A stretch of DNA of 64,000 nt from JAOSJL01 sp963704035 (lineage in GTDB: Bacteria > Actinomycetota > Acidimicrobiia > IMCC26256 > JAOSJL01). Location: assembly GCA_963704035.1 (NCBI GenBank), contig CAVPGR010000002.1, positions 1 through 64,000 of the forward strand, written 5' to 3'. This document shows positions 1 through 8,309 of the stretch, piece by piece; position 1 is the first letter of the stretch, and each line of letters starts with the position of its first letter. The translations under genes were made by a program, and so were the position numbers. The notes below the pieces were generated by a model. The model was given only the letters and a program-made list of their open reading frames with translations. It had not been told where the DNA came from and made no database searches.

Positions 1-237
1 GCGGCGTGGCGCGTCGCCGACCTCCTACTGCGCCACCCCGTTGTCAATGCGGCGCTCGTCGCGGATGAGTTGGGGATCGACACCCCCAACGTGTACCGCC
101 AGATCGTTCCTCTCGAGGAGGCAGGGGTGCTCAAGGAATTCACCGATCAGAAGCGCAATCGGGTGTGGCGATCCCCCGAGGTCCTGACAGCCCTCGACGA
201 CTTTGCTCGACGCGCGGGGCGACGAACCGGGAACTGA
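1..237 (+). CDS. Fic family protein, C-terminal part only (cut by window edge)
   Basis: The window opens inside a reading frame of 78 codons ending at TGA 235-237. It is nearly identical to the last 78 codons of the full-length Fic gene at 15159-16391. The residues form the winged-helix tail of that protein (VADLLLRHPVVNAALVADEL, then NVYRQIVPLEEAGVLKE), which in the complete copy follows the catalytic Fic domain. Whether the part left of the window is intact cannot be seen. A repeat element starts seven bases after the stop, exactly as after the complete copy, so this is the left end of a large duplicated block. Confidence 0.85.
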   Translation, partial: AAWRVADLLLRHPVVNAALVADELGIDTPNVYRQIVPLEEAGVLKEFTDQKRNRVWRSPEVLTALDDFARRAGRRTGN

Positions 238-243
238 TCAGGC

Positions 244-352
244 GCGTTCCGAGATCGGCGAAATCCGTTCCGAGTCTGCCCTCTGACCCTTGCCCGGAGT
301 GTTTTCTACCGGTCCCACGAGGGCGGGGGTTGTAGAAAAGGTGGTCGAAAAC
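244..352 (+). repeat. Hairpin repeat R1
   Basis: Full member of the dispersed repeat family. It starts with two direct copies of GTTCCGAG about 20 bp apart, and then has a hairpin whose outer arms are TTTTCTAC and GTAGAAAA around a G/C-rich inner stem (GGTCCCACGAGGGCGGGG). It ends in GGTGGTCGAAAAC. It lies directly after the Fic stop codon. The usual tail is degenerate here. Confidence 0.85.
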
Positions 353-399
353 TCCGCTCACGTTGTTCTCGGCACACGATTCTGGCTCGAATTGTGAAG

Positions 400-498
400 T
401 TCCGGTAGGTGGCCGACGGGTTGGCTCCGGTAGGTCCACGACAGTTCTGGGACGCGGCTCCGGTTGCTGGGCGACACTAGTTCCGGTAGCTGGGCGAC
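400..498 (+). repeat. Four 18-bp iterons upstream of a transposase remnant
   Basis: Four related 18-bp units start near 400, 425, 458 and 481, with the pattern YTCCGGTNGSTGGSCGAC: TTCCGGTAGGTGGCCGAC, CTCCGGTAGGTCCACGAC, CTCCGGTTGCTGGGCGAC and TTCCGGTAGCTGGGCGAC. They lie just upstream of the transposase N-terminal remnant. I infer that they are subterminal transposase-binding repeats of an insertion sequence. The rest of 353-543 shows no gene. Confidence 0.5.
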
Positions 499-543
499 AC
501 CTGGGTATCCGCGTTTGGTGGTTCCTGTTCTTTTTCGCTGTGG

Positions 544-738
544 GTGTTGGTGCCCGCGACGGAGGAGATCTGGATCGTGTTGGTGGAGCTGGGGCTCGTG
601 GAACAGCGGTATAGGGCGGTGCTCGAGGTGCTCAACGACGGCGCCAGGGTGACCGAGGTGGCTCGCCGCTATGGGGTGGTGCGTCAGACCGTGCATGTGT
701 GGCTGCGCCGGTATGCGGCGGGCGGCCTCGGCTCGGCG
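544..738 (+). pseudogene. Transposase N-terminal fragment (IS481/IS3-like HTH)
   Basis: About 65 codons from GTG 544 encode a helix-turn-helix start typical of IS481-type transposases: VLEVLNDGARVTEVARRYGV followed by VRQTVHVWLRRYAAGGLG. After GGLG the homology stops and the DNA becomes an antisense fragment of a nucleoside hydrolase, so the DDE catalytic domain is missing and the gene cannot be functional. The four iterons upstream suggest this is the preserved left end of the element. The sequence is absent from the second copy of the block, where a deletion joins repeat R7 directly to the tetR remnant. Confidence 0.65.
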
Positions 739-861
739 GTCCACGTCGCCAGACGCGGTGCTCACGCCAACGAGGTCGACGTGCGGATGTGCGAGCGCGA
801 CCAGCCACTCGAGCGCGTCGTCGGAGTTCGTTCCGACGTCGGTGTCGATCCAGACGCGCAC
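739..861 (-). pseudogene. Nucleoside hydrolase N-terminal fragment
   Basis: From GTG 861 (minus strand) about 40 codons read VRVWIDTDVGTNSDDALEW and on to VSTASGDVDRRAEA. The DTDxGxxxDDA stretch is the calcium- and ribose-binding motif at the start of inosine-uridine type nucleoside hydrolases, which are normally about 310 residues long. The frame is cut at about 739 by the transposase fragment. The start lies 9 bp past the tetR stop on the same strand, so it was probably the third gene of an amine oxidase-tetR-hydrolase operon. The exact junction could lie anywhere in about 725-745. Confidence 0.65.
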
Positions 862-869
862 CGGATTGA

Positions 870-1538
870 TCAGGTCGCGGGCCGACCGAGAGACGCGACG
901 TCGGCGGGTGCAGGCCTCATCGCGGGCGCCGTGTGGGCCGGGTTGCAGAGCCTGTCGAGGTAACGGTTGATCTGCTCTTCGAGTCTGGCGCGCGGCGAGC
1001 GGTGGGGCGCCACCGCAGCCCAGCTTCCGAGCCCGTCCAGGAACGCGACCAACCCGTCGCTCTCGGACGCCGGATCGAAGGAAGCTGGCAGCTGTCGTCG
1101 CTCCTGGGCGCGCTCGAAGAGGAGGGCCGCAGCCTGATTCCATTGCTCGTACCGTCGATCAAACTCGCTCGCCATCTCGGGTTGATAGGCGGCGCGCAGT
1201 GCGAATGCGTTCCACACGAGCCATTCGCGCCGCTGCTGTTTCGTGGTCGGCAGCAGTCCGAGGAGCAGAGAGGCGATTTCCTCGTTGTGATCGAGCGCCT
1301 CGTAGCCGCGATCGGTCATCGATTCATCGACATAGCGAAGAGCGGCCAGCAGGATCTCGTCCTTGTTGTCGAAGTAGTGCGTCACGCAGCCGGTCGTGCA
1401 GCCCGCGGCCTGTGCGATGTCGACCATCGTGACCTGGTCGATCCCCATCTCCGCGATGGCTTCCGCAGCTCCGGCTGCGATCTCTCGGCGCTTCTCTTCG
1501 TGGTCGACGAGCTTGGGCACGGGAATCAGACCGTGCAC
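870..1538 (-). CDS. TetR/AcrR family transcriptional regulator
   Basis: 222-residue regulator of normal family length. The N-terminal helix-turn-helix is clear: QVTMVDIAQAAGCTTGCV followed by THYFDNKDEILLAALR, the classic TetR recognition-helix signature. The C-terminal part is an all-helical ligand-binding domain rich in Leu, Trp and Arg. ATG 1538 lies 13 bp inside the end of the upstream amine oxidase gene, so the two are co-transcribed and translationally coupled. The palindrome at the amine oxidase start (2983-3000) is a plausible autoregulatory operator. The ligand is unknown; an amine or the oxidase product would fit the context. Only the first 75 codons survive in the second copy of the block (16487-16736). 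Confidence 0.9.
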   Translation of the reverse strand: MHGLIPVPKLVDHEEKRREIAAGAAEAIAEMGIDQVTMVDIAQAAGCTTGCVTHYFDNKDEILLAALRYVDESMTDRGYEALDHNEEIASLLLGLLPTTKQQRREWLVWNAFALRAAYQPEMASEFDRRYEQWNQAAALLFERAQERRQLPASFDPASESDGLVAFLDGLGSWAAVAPHRSPRARLEEQINRYLDRLCNPAHTAPAMRPAPADVASLGRPAT

Positions 1539-2986
1539 CCGATGTCGGGTGCGGCGCCGGTCGACAGCTCGATCTCCCGGGACTGGAGGAGCCTCCTGGC
1601 TTCGCGAAGACCGGAGAGGAAGGCCCCGTGAACGGTGCCGTAGTAGTTCCTTTCGGTTGCCTCGCCGGCGAACAGGACCCGATCGTCGAGCGGTTCCGCG
1701 AGCGCGTCCATGTCGGCGGGACTCCCACCGACCGGGATGTAGCTGTACGAGCCGCGCGCGAAAGGGTCACCGGTCCAGTACGTGGTTCGAGCGTCGACGG
1801 GTTCGGGCGTGCCGGGACCGAACATCTCCCGGAAGATCTCGACTGCCCGGTCGGGGACGTGTCCGCGGCTCGAGAGGGTGTCGCGCGAGAACTCCCCGCC
1901 GTACAGACCGACCATGATCGGTTGCCCTACGTAGTCGGTCAGATCGAAGAAGTACGGCAACTCGCCGTACTTCTCGGACACGTACAAGAGGCTTCCACGC
2001 TCCTGCCGGCGCCAGAACGCATCGTCGAAGCGCAAGATGACCTTCTCCAGAGTGCCCATGTCGAGGCGATTGATGGCTTCGGTCTTCCGCGCCGGCAGCG
2101 CCGGCGAGAACGCGATGCTCCCCGCCTTCAGGACCCCGAGCGGCACCGTCACCACGACCTCGGCGGCGTGAAACGTGCCACTCGACGTTTCGACACGTAC
2201 GTCGGCGCCGTCGTAGTCGATCTGACTCACGACCTCTGAGAGCCGGATGTCGAGGCCAGCACTCAGGATGTCGACCACAGTCACATAGCCGCCCTCGATC
2301 AGCTTGTCGCCTCCTCCAAAGCCCGCTTCCGCGTCGACGTGCTCGAGGGACAGCGAGGACGCGGGGGCCGCGTACTCGAGCTCGCCGAGCCCCTGGCTGA
2401 TGACGAACTCGGCATACCGACGAGCGTCGCCGATGAGCCCAGCTTCTTCGACGTAGCGCGCCGTACCATCGGCAAGAGAAGCGTCCGAACCCAGCTCGGT
2501 GCGAAGACCCTCGAGGGAGTTCTCGAAGCCGGCCTCAGCCGATGAGAGCTCGACGAGAGCCTCTGCCGGAAGAACGCGCCCAGCTCGGCATCGAAGGCGG
2601 AGATCCTCGCGTCCACGGTGTCGGCCAGCGCGCCAGACAAGCCCGCTGTCAGCCGCGAAGCAGGCCAGTGGGTTCCCGTCCGGCCCGTGGATCCACGCCG
2701 CACCGAAGTCGACTGGGGCACCGTCCAGGTCTTCCGTGCGGATTCGGCCCCCCGAGCGGGGTCGCGCCTCGAGGACGACGGCATCCCGGCCGGCGGTCGT
2801 GAGCGCGTTCGCGACCGTGAGACCGGCGACGCCGCCGCCGATCACGATGACGTCGGCCTCCTCGCCCCCTCCCGGATCAACTCCCGAATCATCTCCCGAG
2901 TCACCGCCCCAGCATCCGGGTATCGCCACCGCTGCGGATGCGACGCCGAGCAAACGAAGAAGCTCTCTGCGATCCATCGTTGACAT
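1526..2986 (-). CDS. Flavin monoamine oxidase family protein, lipoprotein
   Basis: 486-residue FAD-dependent amine oxidase, predicted to oxidise a primary or secondary amine with release of H2O2. The N-terminus has a twin-arginine-like stretch (DRRELLRLLG) and a lipobox IPGC followed by a Gly/Asp/Ser-rich linker, which suggests an exported lipoprotein. The dinucleotide-binding motif VIVIGGGVAGLTVANAL comes next, then the flavin contact EARPRSGGRIRT and the substrate-side GAAWIHG. The C-terminus carries the FAD motif RVLFAGEATERNYYGTVHG. ATG 2986 was chosen; ATG 2977 would place the palindrome fully upstream. It overlaps tetR by 13 bp. Copy 2 of the block retains only a damaged C-terminal piece. 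Confidence 0.9.
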   Translation of the reverse strand: MSTMDRRELLRLLGVASAAVAIPGCWGGDSGDDSGVDPGGGEEADVIVIGGGVAGLTVANALTTAGRDAVVLEARPRSGGRIRTEDLDGAPVDFGAAWIHGPDGNPLACFAADSGLVWRAGRHRGREDLRLRCRAGRVLPAEALVELSSAEAGFENSLEGLRTELGSDASLADGTARYVEEAGLIGDARRYAEFVISQGLGELEYAAPASSLSLEHVDAEAGFGGGDKLIEGGYVTVVDILSAGLDIRLSEVVSQIDYDGADVRVETSSGTFHAAEVVVTVPLGVLKAGSIAFSPALPARKTEAINRLDMGTLEKVILRFDDAFWRRQERGSLLYVSEKYGELPYFFDLTDYVGQPIMVGLYGGEFSRDTLSSRGHVPDRAVEIFREMFGPGTPEPVDARTTYWTGDPFARGSYSYIPVGGSPADMDALAEPLDDRVLFAGEATERNYYGTVHGAFLSGLREARRLLQSREIELSTGAAPDIGCTV

Positions 2987-3000
2987 AATTGCGATTATGT
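2983..3000. promoter_or_regulatory. Palindromic operator candidate for the amine oxidase-tetR operon
   Basis: ACATAAT-TGCG-ATTATGT is a perfect 7-bp inverted repeat with a 4-bp spacer. It overlaps or immediately precedes the amine oxidase start codon. It is AT-rich in a G/C-rich setting, and its size fits a TetR dimer site. The operon encodes a TetR protein, so autoregulation is the natural inference. Confidence 0.5.
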
Positions 3001-3213
3001 AACAGGCATTTCGGGAAGGCAAGAGGTTCCCACACTCGGGCCTTCCCCTGTTCCGGGGAGCCCCAGATCCGCCGGCAGACGGACGGCAGGCGGGGATTCG
3101 GTCCGTGCCATGTCACAACCGCGGTAGCTCGAGCGCTCGTCACGAGCGGACAGCATCAGCGACGACAGAGCCTGCTACTGCGAGCTGATCGAGCATCGAC
3201 GGAGCGAGACACT

Positions 3214-3322
3214 GCGTTCCGAGATCGGTCAAATCCGTTCCGAGCCCTGTCGACAGCCCTTGCGCCGAGCATTCTCTACCGGCCCCACGAGGGCGGGGCA
3301 TGTAGAAAACGTGGTCGAAAAC
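3214..3322 (+). repeat. Hairpin repeat R2, with tail to about 3370
   Basis: Full member: two GTTCCGAG direct repeats, the hairpin TTCTCTACCGGCCCCACGAG / GGCGGGGCATGTAGAAAA, and the end ACGTGGTCGAAAAC. The tail ends in GAATCTACCGGCC near 3370. It occupies the intergenic space between the amine oxidase promoter and a transposase tail. No gene is seen in 3001-3460. Confidence 0.85.
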
Positions 3323-3460
3323 TGACTTCGCCGGCTCCGAGTTCCGCCTTCTCGCACGAATCTACCGGCCGGTGGTCGTTGCGGAGCCCAGGAGCGGGTG
3401 GAGGCGACCCGATACGCGATTTCGCCCGTGTGGCTCTCGTGGTGGGTTCCGGGGTGGGGT

Positions 3461-3650
3461 TCAGGCGGCGGTCGCCAGCTGGTCGGGTGGTCGGCCTCTT
3501 TGCCGGTGCCGGTGAAGTGTCAAGGAGTTGACCATCAGCGCGCATCCGAGGACGTTCACGAGCTATCGGTGATGACCGATGCTGTGGACCCTGCGGAGAC
3601 AGAGCATGTCGTCGAGGGCTTGGTTGATGAACTCACGCCCGGTACGTCGG
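3461..3650 (-). pseudogene. Transposase C-terminal tail, remnant T1
   Basis: Minus-strand remnant of the same transposase end seen in six other places. Its conserved end encodes a QLVNVLG...MVNSLTLHRHR-like stretch and keeps the stop codon (TCA 3461-3463 on the plus strand). The part toward 3650 is degraded and runs directly into the 3' end of the methyltransferase gene. It is not functional. T2 (4832-5384) shows more of the protein. Confidence 0.6.
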
Positions 3651-3651
3651 T

Positions 3652-4506
3652 TCAGGGTCGACGGGCGGTCACGAGCCAGGCGTGGTTTTCGTTCATCACG
3701 ACGCCCTCCGGGCCGGCGTAGGGGACAAGGGCTTCGCGAGCGGCCTCCAGCGCGGCAGCCACCCGGTCGGGCGGTGCGTCGGCGACAGCGTCGCGAACGA
3801 ATGGAACGGACTGGAAGAAGGCGAGTGCATCATCGACGTCGTCGCCGATGCGCATGGGTTGCGTCGTCTCGTCGATGGTGATCCGGTCGTACCCGGCCCA
3901 TTCGAGGATCTGCACGGTGCGATCCGGGTCGGCGAGCCCGAACGGACCGGGTGAGTTCGGCTCAACACCCTCGGGCATGCCGACGTGCACGGCAGCAGGG
4001 GCGCCTGGTGCCATGATCCACTCGCTGCTCTCCAAGCCCTGCCAAGCGGTGAACGCGACGCGGCCGCCGGCGCGCAGCGCCCGCGCCAGGTTCGCAAAGG
4101 CCTCGTCCGGAGCATCGAAGAACATCATGCCGAATCGGCTGACCACTGCGTCCCATCGGCCAGCTCCAAAGTCGTGGACCTGTGCATCTGCTCTGACGAA
4201 CTCGACGTCTTCAGCACCGGCGGTTGCTGCTCGTTCGTGGGCCAGCGCCAGCATCGGTGGCGAGATGTCGACGCCGAGCACCGTCCCACCGGGACGCACA
4301 CGCCGCGCGCTCTCGAGGGCTGTGGCACCGGCGCCGCATCCGACGTCGATCACTCGCTCTCCGGTCTGCAGCGCGGCTGCGCCGAGCACGCGGTCTCCGA
4401 AGCCCGCGGTCATGGCGTCGTATCGATCCGCTTCCACGACCCAGTGCGCTCCGTCCCGCTCCCAACGCTCGACCTGATCTCGGTTGGGAGTCGCTCGTTC
4501 GGCCAC
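3652..4506 (-). CDS. Class I SAM-dependent methyltransferase
   Basis: 284-residue methyltransferase. GTG 4506 is preceded by a good ribosome binding site (GGAGG, 7-nt spacing) and was preferred over the longer frame starting at 4587. Motif I for SAM binding is VIDVGCGAGATALESARRV, the acidic end of beta-2 is VLGVDISPPMLALA, and motif II/III is WDAVVSRFGMMFFDAPDEAF. The fold matches ubiE/SmtA-like small-molecule methyltransferases; the substrate cannot be told. The gene is bounded by T1 on one side and R3 on the other, so it forms a one-gene module. A 3'-truncated and frameshifted copy is at 17178-17770. Confidence 0.9.
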   Translation of the reverse strand: MAERATPNRDQVERWERDGAHWVVEADRYDAMTAGFGDRVLGAAALQTGERVIDVGCGAGATALESARRVRPGGTVLGVDISPPMLALAHERAATAGAEDVEFVRADAQVHDFGAGRWDAVVSRFGMMFFDAPDEAFANLARALRAGGRVAFTAWQGLESSEWIMAPGAPAAVHVGMPEGVEPNSPGPFGLADPDRTVQILEWAGYDRITIDETTQPMRIGDDVDDALAFFQSVPFVRDAVADAPPDRVAAALEAAREALVPYAGPEGVVMNENHAWLVTARRP

Positions 4507-4683
4507 GAGCGCACCTCCAGTAGCGGCGGCCAGTGTTCCGGGAAGTGGCGGGACGTGTGATGCTGGACTCTTCCAGCGCTCGCGCAAGCTAGCAAGGATT
4601 CCCGGCCACGGTGCGGCCCCGCAGAATGCACAAGAGCCCAGAAGGGTGGCGAGAGACCGCGTGCTTCTAGCCCATGTGCTTCC

Positions 4684-4792
4684 GCGTTCTGAGATCCGCG
4701 AAATCCGTTCCGAGCCCGCCCTACAACCCTTTCAGCACATGTTCTCTACCGGCCCCATGAGGGCGGGGCATGTAGAAAACGTGGTCGAAAAC
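4684..4792 (+). repeat. Hairpin repeat R3, with tail to about 4840
   Basis: Full member with a GTTCTGAG/GTTCCGAG direct-repeat pair and the hairpin TTCTCTACCGGCCCCATGAG / GGCGGGGCATGTAGAAAA. The tail GAATCTACCGG overlaps the stop codon of transposase remnant T2, so here the repeat and the transposase end are physically fused. Nearly identical to R9 at 17947. Confidence 0.85.
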
Positions 4793-4831
4793 TGATCGTG
4801 CGGTCGCCGAGTTCCGTTTTCCTGCACGAAT

Positions 4832-5384
4832 CTACCGGTCGGGTGGTCGGCCTCCGTGACGGTGCCGGTGGCGGTGGAGTGTCAGGGAGTTGACCATCAG
4901 CGCGCATCCGAGGACGTTCACGAGCTGGCGCTGGTGGCCGATGCTGTGGGCCCGGCGGAGGTAGAGCGTGTCGTCGAGGGCACGGTTGATGGACTCGGCG
5001 TCATTGCGGCGGCGGAAGAGATCGGTGAAGTCGGGATCCGTGGGTGGGATCGGCCGAACGTTCTCCGTGCGGTTGAGTCCGCGGGCGTCGTCGTCTGCGG
5101 TGCCGTGCAGCCGGACGGTGATCGTCGCGTCGCCGTATTCGTCGGGGAGTGCGTAGTGGTTGTACCAGCGGTATTTCCCAGTCTTGTCTCTTGTGCGATG
5201 TGTACGGACACGTCGCAACGCGACGAAGTCCAGGTTGCCGCGGTCGTCGAGTCGGCCGATTCCGACGGCTCCACCTCGGGCGTACAGCGTGACCGTGGCG
5301 GTCGAGCCGCTCGGCAGTCTCACGTCCGGCAGGCAGGGACAGCTTCGGCGGCCCGTTGAACCCGCTGTCCCTGCTCATGAAACC
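4832..5384 (-). pseudogene. Transposase C-terminal remnant T2 (longest copy)
   Basis: The longest surviving piece of the transposase associated with the repeats. The main frame covers 163 residues ending at TAG 4832-4834; a further 20 or so codons (GFNGPPKLSLPAG) lie upstream in another frame. Readable stretches are GNLDFVALRRVRTHRT, KYRWYNHYALPDEYGDA, DLFRRRNDAESINRALDDTL and RQLVNVLGCALMVNSLTLHR. The FRRRNDAE region resembles the C-terminal Y-(2)-R-(3)-E signature of IS4-group DDE transposases, with Phe for Tyr; I do not claim a firm family. The N-terminal catalytic half is absent. Copy 2 (T5) has lost a further 200 or so bases from the middle. Confidence 0.65.
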
Positions 5385-5427
5385 GGTTCTCCCCGCCGGT
5401 TGCAGTGTCGCGCCGCAACTGTCGTGC

Positions 5428-5433
5428 CATAAT
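5428..5433 (+). promoter_or_regulatory. Possible -10 box for the sulfotransferase gene
   Basis: CATAAT lies 45 bp before the sulfotransferase start and is the only AT-rich hexamer there. It is kept in copy 2 (18477-18482). No convincing -35 box at normal spacing was found, so this is weak. Confidence 0.25.
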
Positions 5434-5477
5434 GCCGACTCGCTTGGCCAGGAGCTGACCGGGAGACGCGTCGCCAG

Positions 5478-6671
5478 ATGAGCAACGCACCAGCCGAGAG
5501 CTTCGTCGAAGCCGAGGAGACGATGCACGAGGAGGCCCGGCAGCTCACCGGGCGCGACGACTTCGGTGACCCGACCTACCGCACCGCCCTTGGCGTGCTG
5601 CTGGAGTCGATCGACCGCGACGCAGACCTGAGCCCCACCGGTCACATGATCTTCCGCGGCCAGATCGTCAACACACTGGCGACGCGTCTGCGATCCCAGC
5701 ATCGGCTCAGTGAACTGCCCGAGCACTCCGACCATGAGCCGGACTCCAACCACGGAATCAGGCGCCCGATCATCATCACCGGACTGGTCCGCACGGGCAG
5801 CACGGCGCTCCACTACCTCATGGGCCAGGACCCCGACCTGCAGCACCTCGAGTACTGGCTCGCCGCACACCCCCAACCTCGGCCGCCGCGCGCCGGATGG
5901 GAGGAGCACCCCGACTTCCAGTCATCCGCCGCGGAGCTGCGCTTCCTGTACGACAACGCCCCGTCGCTCATGGCCGTGCACGAGATGCGCGCCGACTGGC
6001 CCGAGGAGTGCCGCCACCTGCTGGAGCAGAGCTTCGTCGATGACCGCTTCGAGGTCGCCGCGACCCTGCCGACCTACGCCGAGTGGTACCACAACACCAA
6101 TCACATCGAGGCTTACCGGCTCCACCGACGCCTCGTGCAACTCATCGGATCGACCGATCCCGCGCGCCGGTGGCTGCTCAAGTATCCGGTGCACCTACGG
6201 CAACTCCCGGCCCTGCTCGCCGTGTACCCCGACGCCTGCATCGTCCAGACCCACCGCGACCCCTGCGCGGTGATCGCCTCCTACACGAGCTTCATCACGA
6301 GGATCCGGGCGCTTCACGAGAACTCCGTGGACACCGCAACCCTGGCCCGGGAACTGGTGCGGAGCTGGGCCCACGCGGCTGAGGCGGGCATGACGGCGCG
6401 CAAGACCCACGGCAACGAGGACCAGTTCTTCGATCTCCACTTCGAGGACTTCATGGCCGATCCGATCGGCTCGGTGAAACGGATCGACGACCGCTTCGAC
6501 CACCGGCTCAGCGCCGAAGGTGAGCAGCGGCTCGAGGAGTGGCGGACAGACCACCCACAGGGCAAGCACGGACGCCATGAGTACGACGCGGATCGCATCG
6601 GGGTCACAGCGGCGGAGATCCGCGACCAGTTCGCCGCCTACATCGAGCACTTCGGCCTCCAGGACCGATGA
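5478..6671 (+). CDS. Sulfotransferase family protein (intact copy)
   Basis: 397-residue protein of the bacterial Sulfotransfer_3 type, predicted to move sulfate from PAPS to a hydroxyl or amine. The 5'-phosphosulfate loop is PIIITGLVRTGSTALHYLMG, and the 3'-phosphate site is CIVQTHRDPCAVIASYTSF, where the Arg and Ser bind the 3' phosphate. The start ATG 5478 is conserved in both copies. The stop overlaps the next gene's ATG (ATGA, 6668-6671), so it is coupled to a class III aminotransferase; the two may act on the same small molecule. The second copy (18527-19721) carries a one-base insertion. Confidence 0.9.
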   Translation: MSNAPAESFVEAEETMHEEARQLTGRDDFGDPTYRTALGVLLESIDRDADLSPTGHMIFRGQIVNTLATRLRSQHRLSELPEHSDHEPDSNHGIRRPIIITGLVRTGSTALHYLMGQDPDLQHLEYWLAAHPQPRPPRAGWEEHPDFQSSAAELRFLYDNAPSLMAVHEMRADWPEECRHLLEQSFVDDRFEVAATLPTYAEWYHNTNHIEAYRLHRRLVQLIGSTDPARRWLLKYPVHLRQLPALLAVYPDACIVQTHRDPCAVIASYTSFITRIRALHENSVDTATLARELVRSWAHAAEAGMTARKTHGNEDQFFDLHFEDFMADPIGSVKRIDDRFDHRLSAEGEQRLEEWRTDHPQGKHGRHEYDADRIGVTAAEIRDQFAAYIEHFGLQDR

Positions 6672-6764
6672 CCGGGTTCAGTCGCGTTCCCCGAAGCGAA
6701 CGCGGAGCAGCACCTGATCGAGCGCGCCGGCGCCCTCCTCCCGGCCTGCGCGCTCACGCCCACG

Positions 6765-7976
6765 ATGTCGCTGGATTCGGCCATGGTCATCCGCAGCGGC
6801 AAGGGCTCGCGAATCACCGACATGAGCGGCAACGAGTACGTCGACTACCTGCTGGGCTCCGGCCCGATGCTGCTCGGGCACGCCCATCCCGCCGTCGTCG
6901 CAGCGGTGCGCGACCAGGTGGAGCGGGGCAGCAGTTTCCTGCTTCCCAACGAGGCATCCATCCTGCTGGCCGAGGAGATCGTGGCGGCTGTGCCGTGCGC
7001 GGAGCGCGTCGCCTTCTGCAACACCGGTTCGGACAGCACCTTCTTCGCCCTCCGGCTCGCACGCGCGCACCGGCAGCGCTCGAAGATCCTCAAGTTCGAG
7101 GGTGGCTACCACGGGCAGGGAGACGCGGTGTCGATGTCCAACCAGTGGACCCATGATCCCGTTCCTTTTCCAGGCGCCGTGCCCAACTCCGAGGGCATCC
7201 CCGACTCGGTGAGAGGCGAGGTGCTGGTTGCTCCGTACAACGACCTGGCGACCACCGTGAGAATCGTCGAGGAGCACGCCGAAGATCTCGCCGCGGTGAT
7301 CGTGGAGCCCCTGCAACGCACCATCACCCCGATGCCGGGCTTCCTCCAGGGCGTACGAGACGTCACCGCCCACCACCGGATCCCGCTGGTCTTCGACGAG
7401 GTTGTGACCGGATTTCGCCTTGCCTATGGCGGTGCCCAGGAACGCTACGGCGTGGTGCCCGACCTGTGCGCCCTGGGCAAGAGCCTCTCGGGCGGACACC
7501 CCATCGGGGTCGTGTGCGGCTCGGAGGAGATCATGCACCTGGCCGAGGGGATCCGGCGCCTCACCGGCGGCTACGTGGCCATGACGGGAACCTTCAGCGG
7601 CAACCCGATCTCCTGCGCGGTCGGCCTCGCCGTGTTGGAACAGCTCCGTGCACCCGGTGTGTACGACGAGCTTTTCTCGAGGGGTCGCCGGCTCATGACC
7701 GAGCTGCGGAGCGCATGCGAACAAGCAGGGGTACCGGTCAGCGTCACTGGTGAACCACCGGCGTTCGAGGCCTGGTTCACCAACCACGACGTTGTCGATC
7801 ACCGATCGAGTCTCACCGCTGATTCCCTCAAACGCCTGCGGTTCGCCCAGGCGCTGCTCGATCGTGGGGTGCTCAAGGCTCACGAGAAGTTCTTCGTGTC
7901 CACCGCCCACACCGACGCGGACATCGAGCTCACGGTCGCGGCCATCCAGGATGCAGTCGCCCAACTAGCCGACTGA
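6765..7976 (+). CDS. Class III PLP-dependent aminotransferase, copy 1, N-terminus frameshifted
   Basis: 403 residues can be read from ATG 6765. In copy 2 the same gene starts at an ATG overlapping the sulfotransferase stop and is 435 residues long. Copy 1 has the equivalent ATG at 6668 but one extra base near 6703 (GAACGCGGAG against GAACGGGAG) throws that start out of frame, so about 32 N-terminal residues are lost unless the base is an error. The PLP fold is otherwise complete: cofactor-binding CNTGSDSTFFALRLARA, the Asp motif PLVFDEVVTGFR and the Schiff-base Lys in ALGKSLSGGHPIG. Closest in style to glutamate-1-semialdehyde aminomutase-like enzymes. Substrate unknown. Confidence 0.85.
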   Translation: MSLDSAMVIRSGKGSRITDMSGNEYVDYLLGSGPMLLGHAHPAVVAAVRDQVERGSSFLLPNEASILLAEEIVAAVPCAERVAFCNTGSDSTFFALRLARAHRQRSKILKFEGGYHGQGDAVSMSNQWTHDPVPFPGAVPNSEGIPDSVRGEVLVAPYNDLATTVRIVEEHAEDLAAVIVEPLQRTITPMPGFLQGVRDVTAHHRIPLVFDEVVTGFRLAYGGAQERYGVVPDLCALGKSLSGGHPIGVVCGSEEIMHLAEGIRRLTGGYVAMTGTFSGNPISCAVGLAVLEQLRAPGVYDELFSRGRRLMTELRSACEQAGVPVSVTGEPPAFEAWFTNHDVVDHRSSLTADSLKRLRFAQALLDRGVLKAHEKFFVSTAHTDADIELTVAAIQDAVAQLAD

Positions 7977-7995
7977 GCGACCGAAAACTCTGCAT

Positions 7996-8247
7996 TCAGC
8001 CGGCCGGCGACTCCGAGTCGTCCGAGCCGGGCATGGGCCGCGACCGGCTTGACACCACCATCATGGAGAAGTCGGCCACGGCGATCACGTGGTTTCCCCC
8101 GTCGTCGCCGACACCGCTGATGACCTTGCACTCCACCACGATCAGGCGGCTGCCGACCTTGACCACCTCGGTCCGGGCCACCACATCGTCAGTCCGGTGG
8201 CTGCCCAGGTAGCGCACTGAACCGCCCTGGGTTCTCTGGAGACTCAT
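7996..8247 (-). pseudogene. PaaI-like thioesterase C-terminal fragment
   Basis: Minus-strand reading frame whose body (VRYLGSHRTDDVVARTEVVK, RLIVVECKVISGVGDD, HVIAVADFSMMVVSS) looks like the C-terminal half of a hotdog-fold thioesterase. The first 10 or so residues do not fit the family, and the helix and active-site half are missing, so this is a truncated gene fused to other DNA near 8225. The same truncation is present in copy 2 and so predates the duplication. It is convergent with the aminotransferase. The family call is tentative. Confidence 0.5.
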
Positions 8248-8309
8248 TTGATTTGGGTTCCAGCCAGCGCCGGATGGGAGGCAGGCCTTGACGGCTGACG
8301 TTATTAACG

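Noticed and set aside
6678..7964. Long open frame antisense to the aminotransferase
   Set aside because: No recognisable motif; it mirrors the coding strand's codon use. The same shadow exists opposite copy 2.
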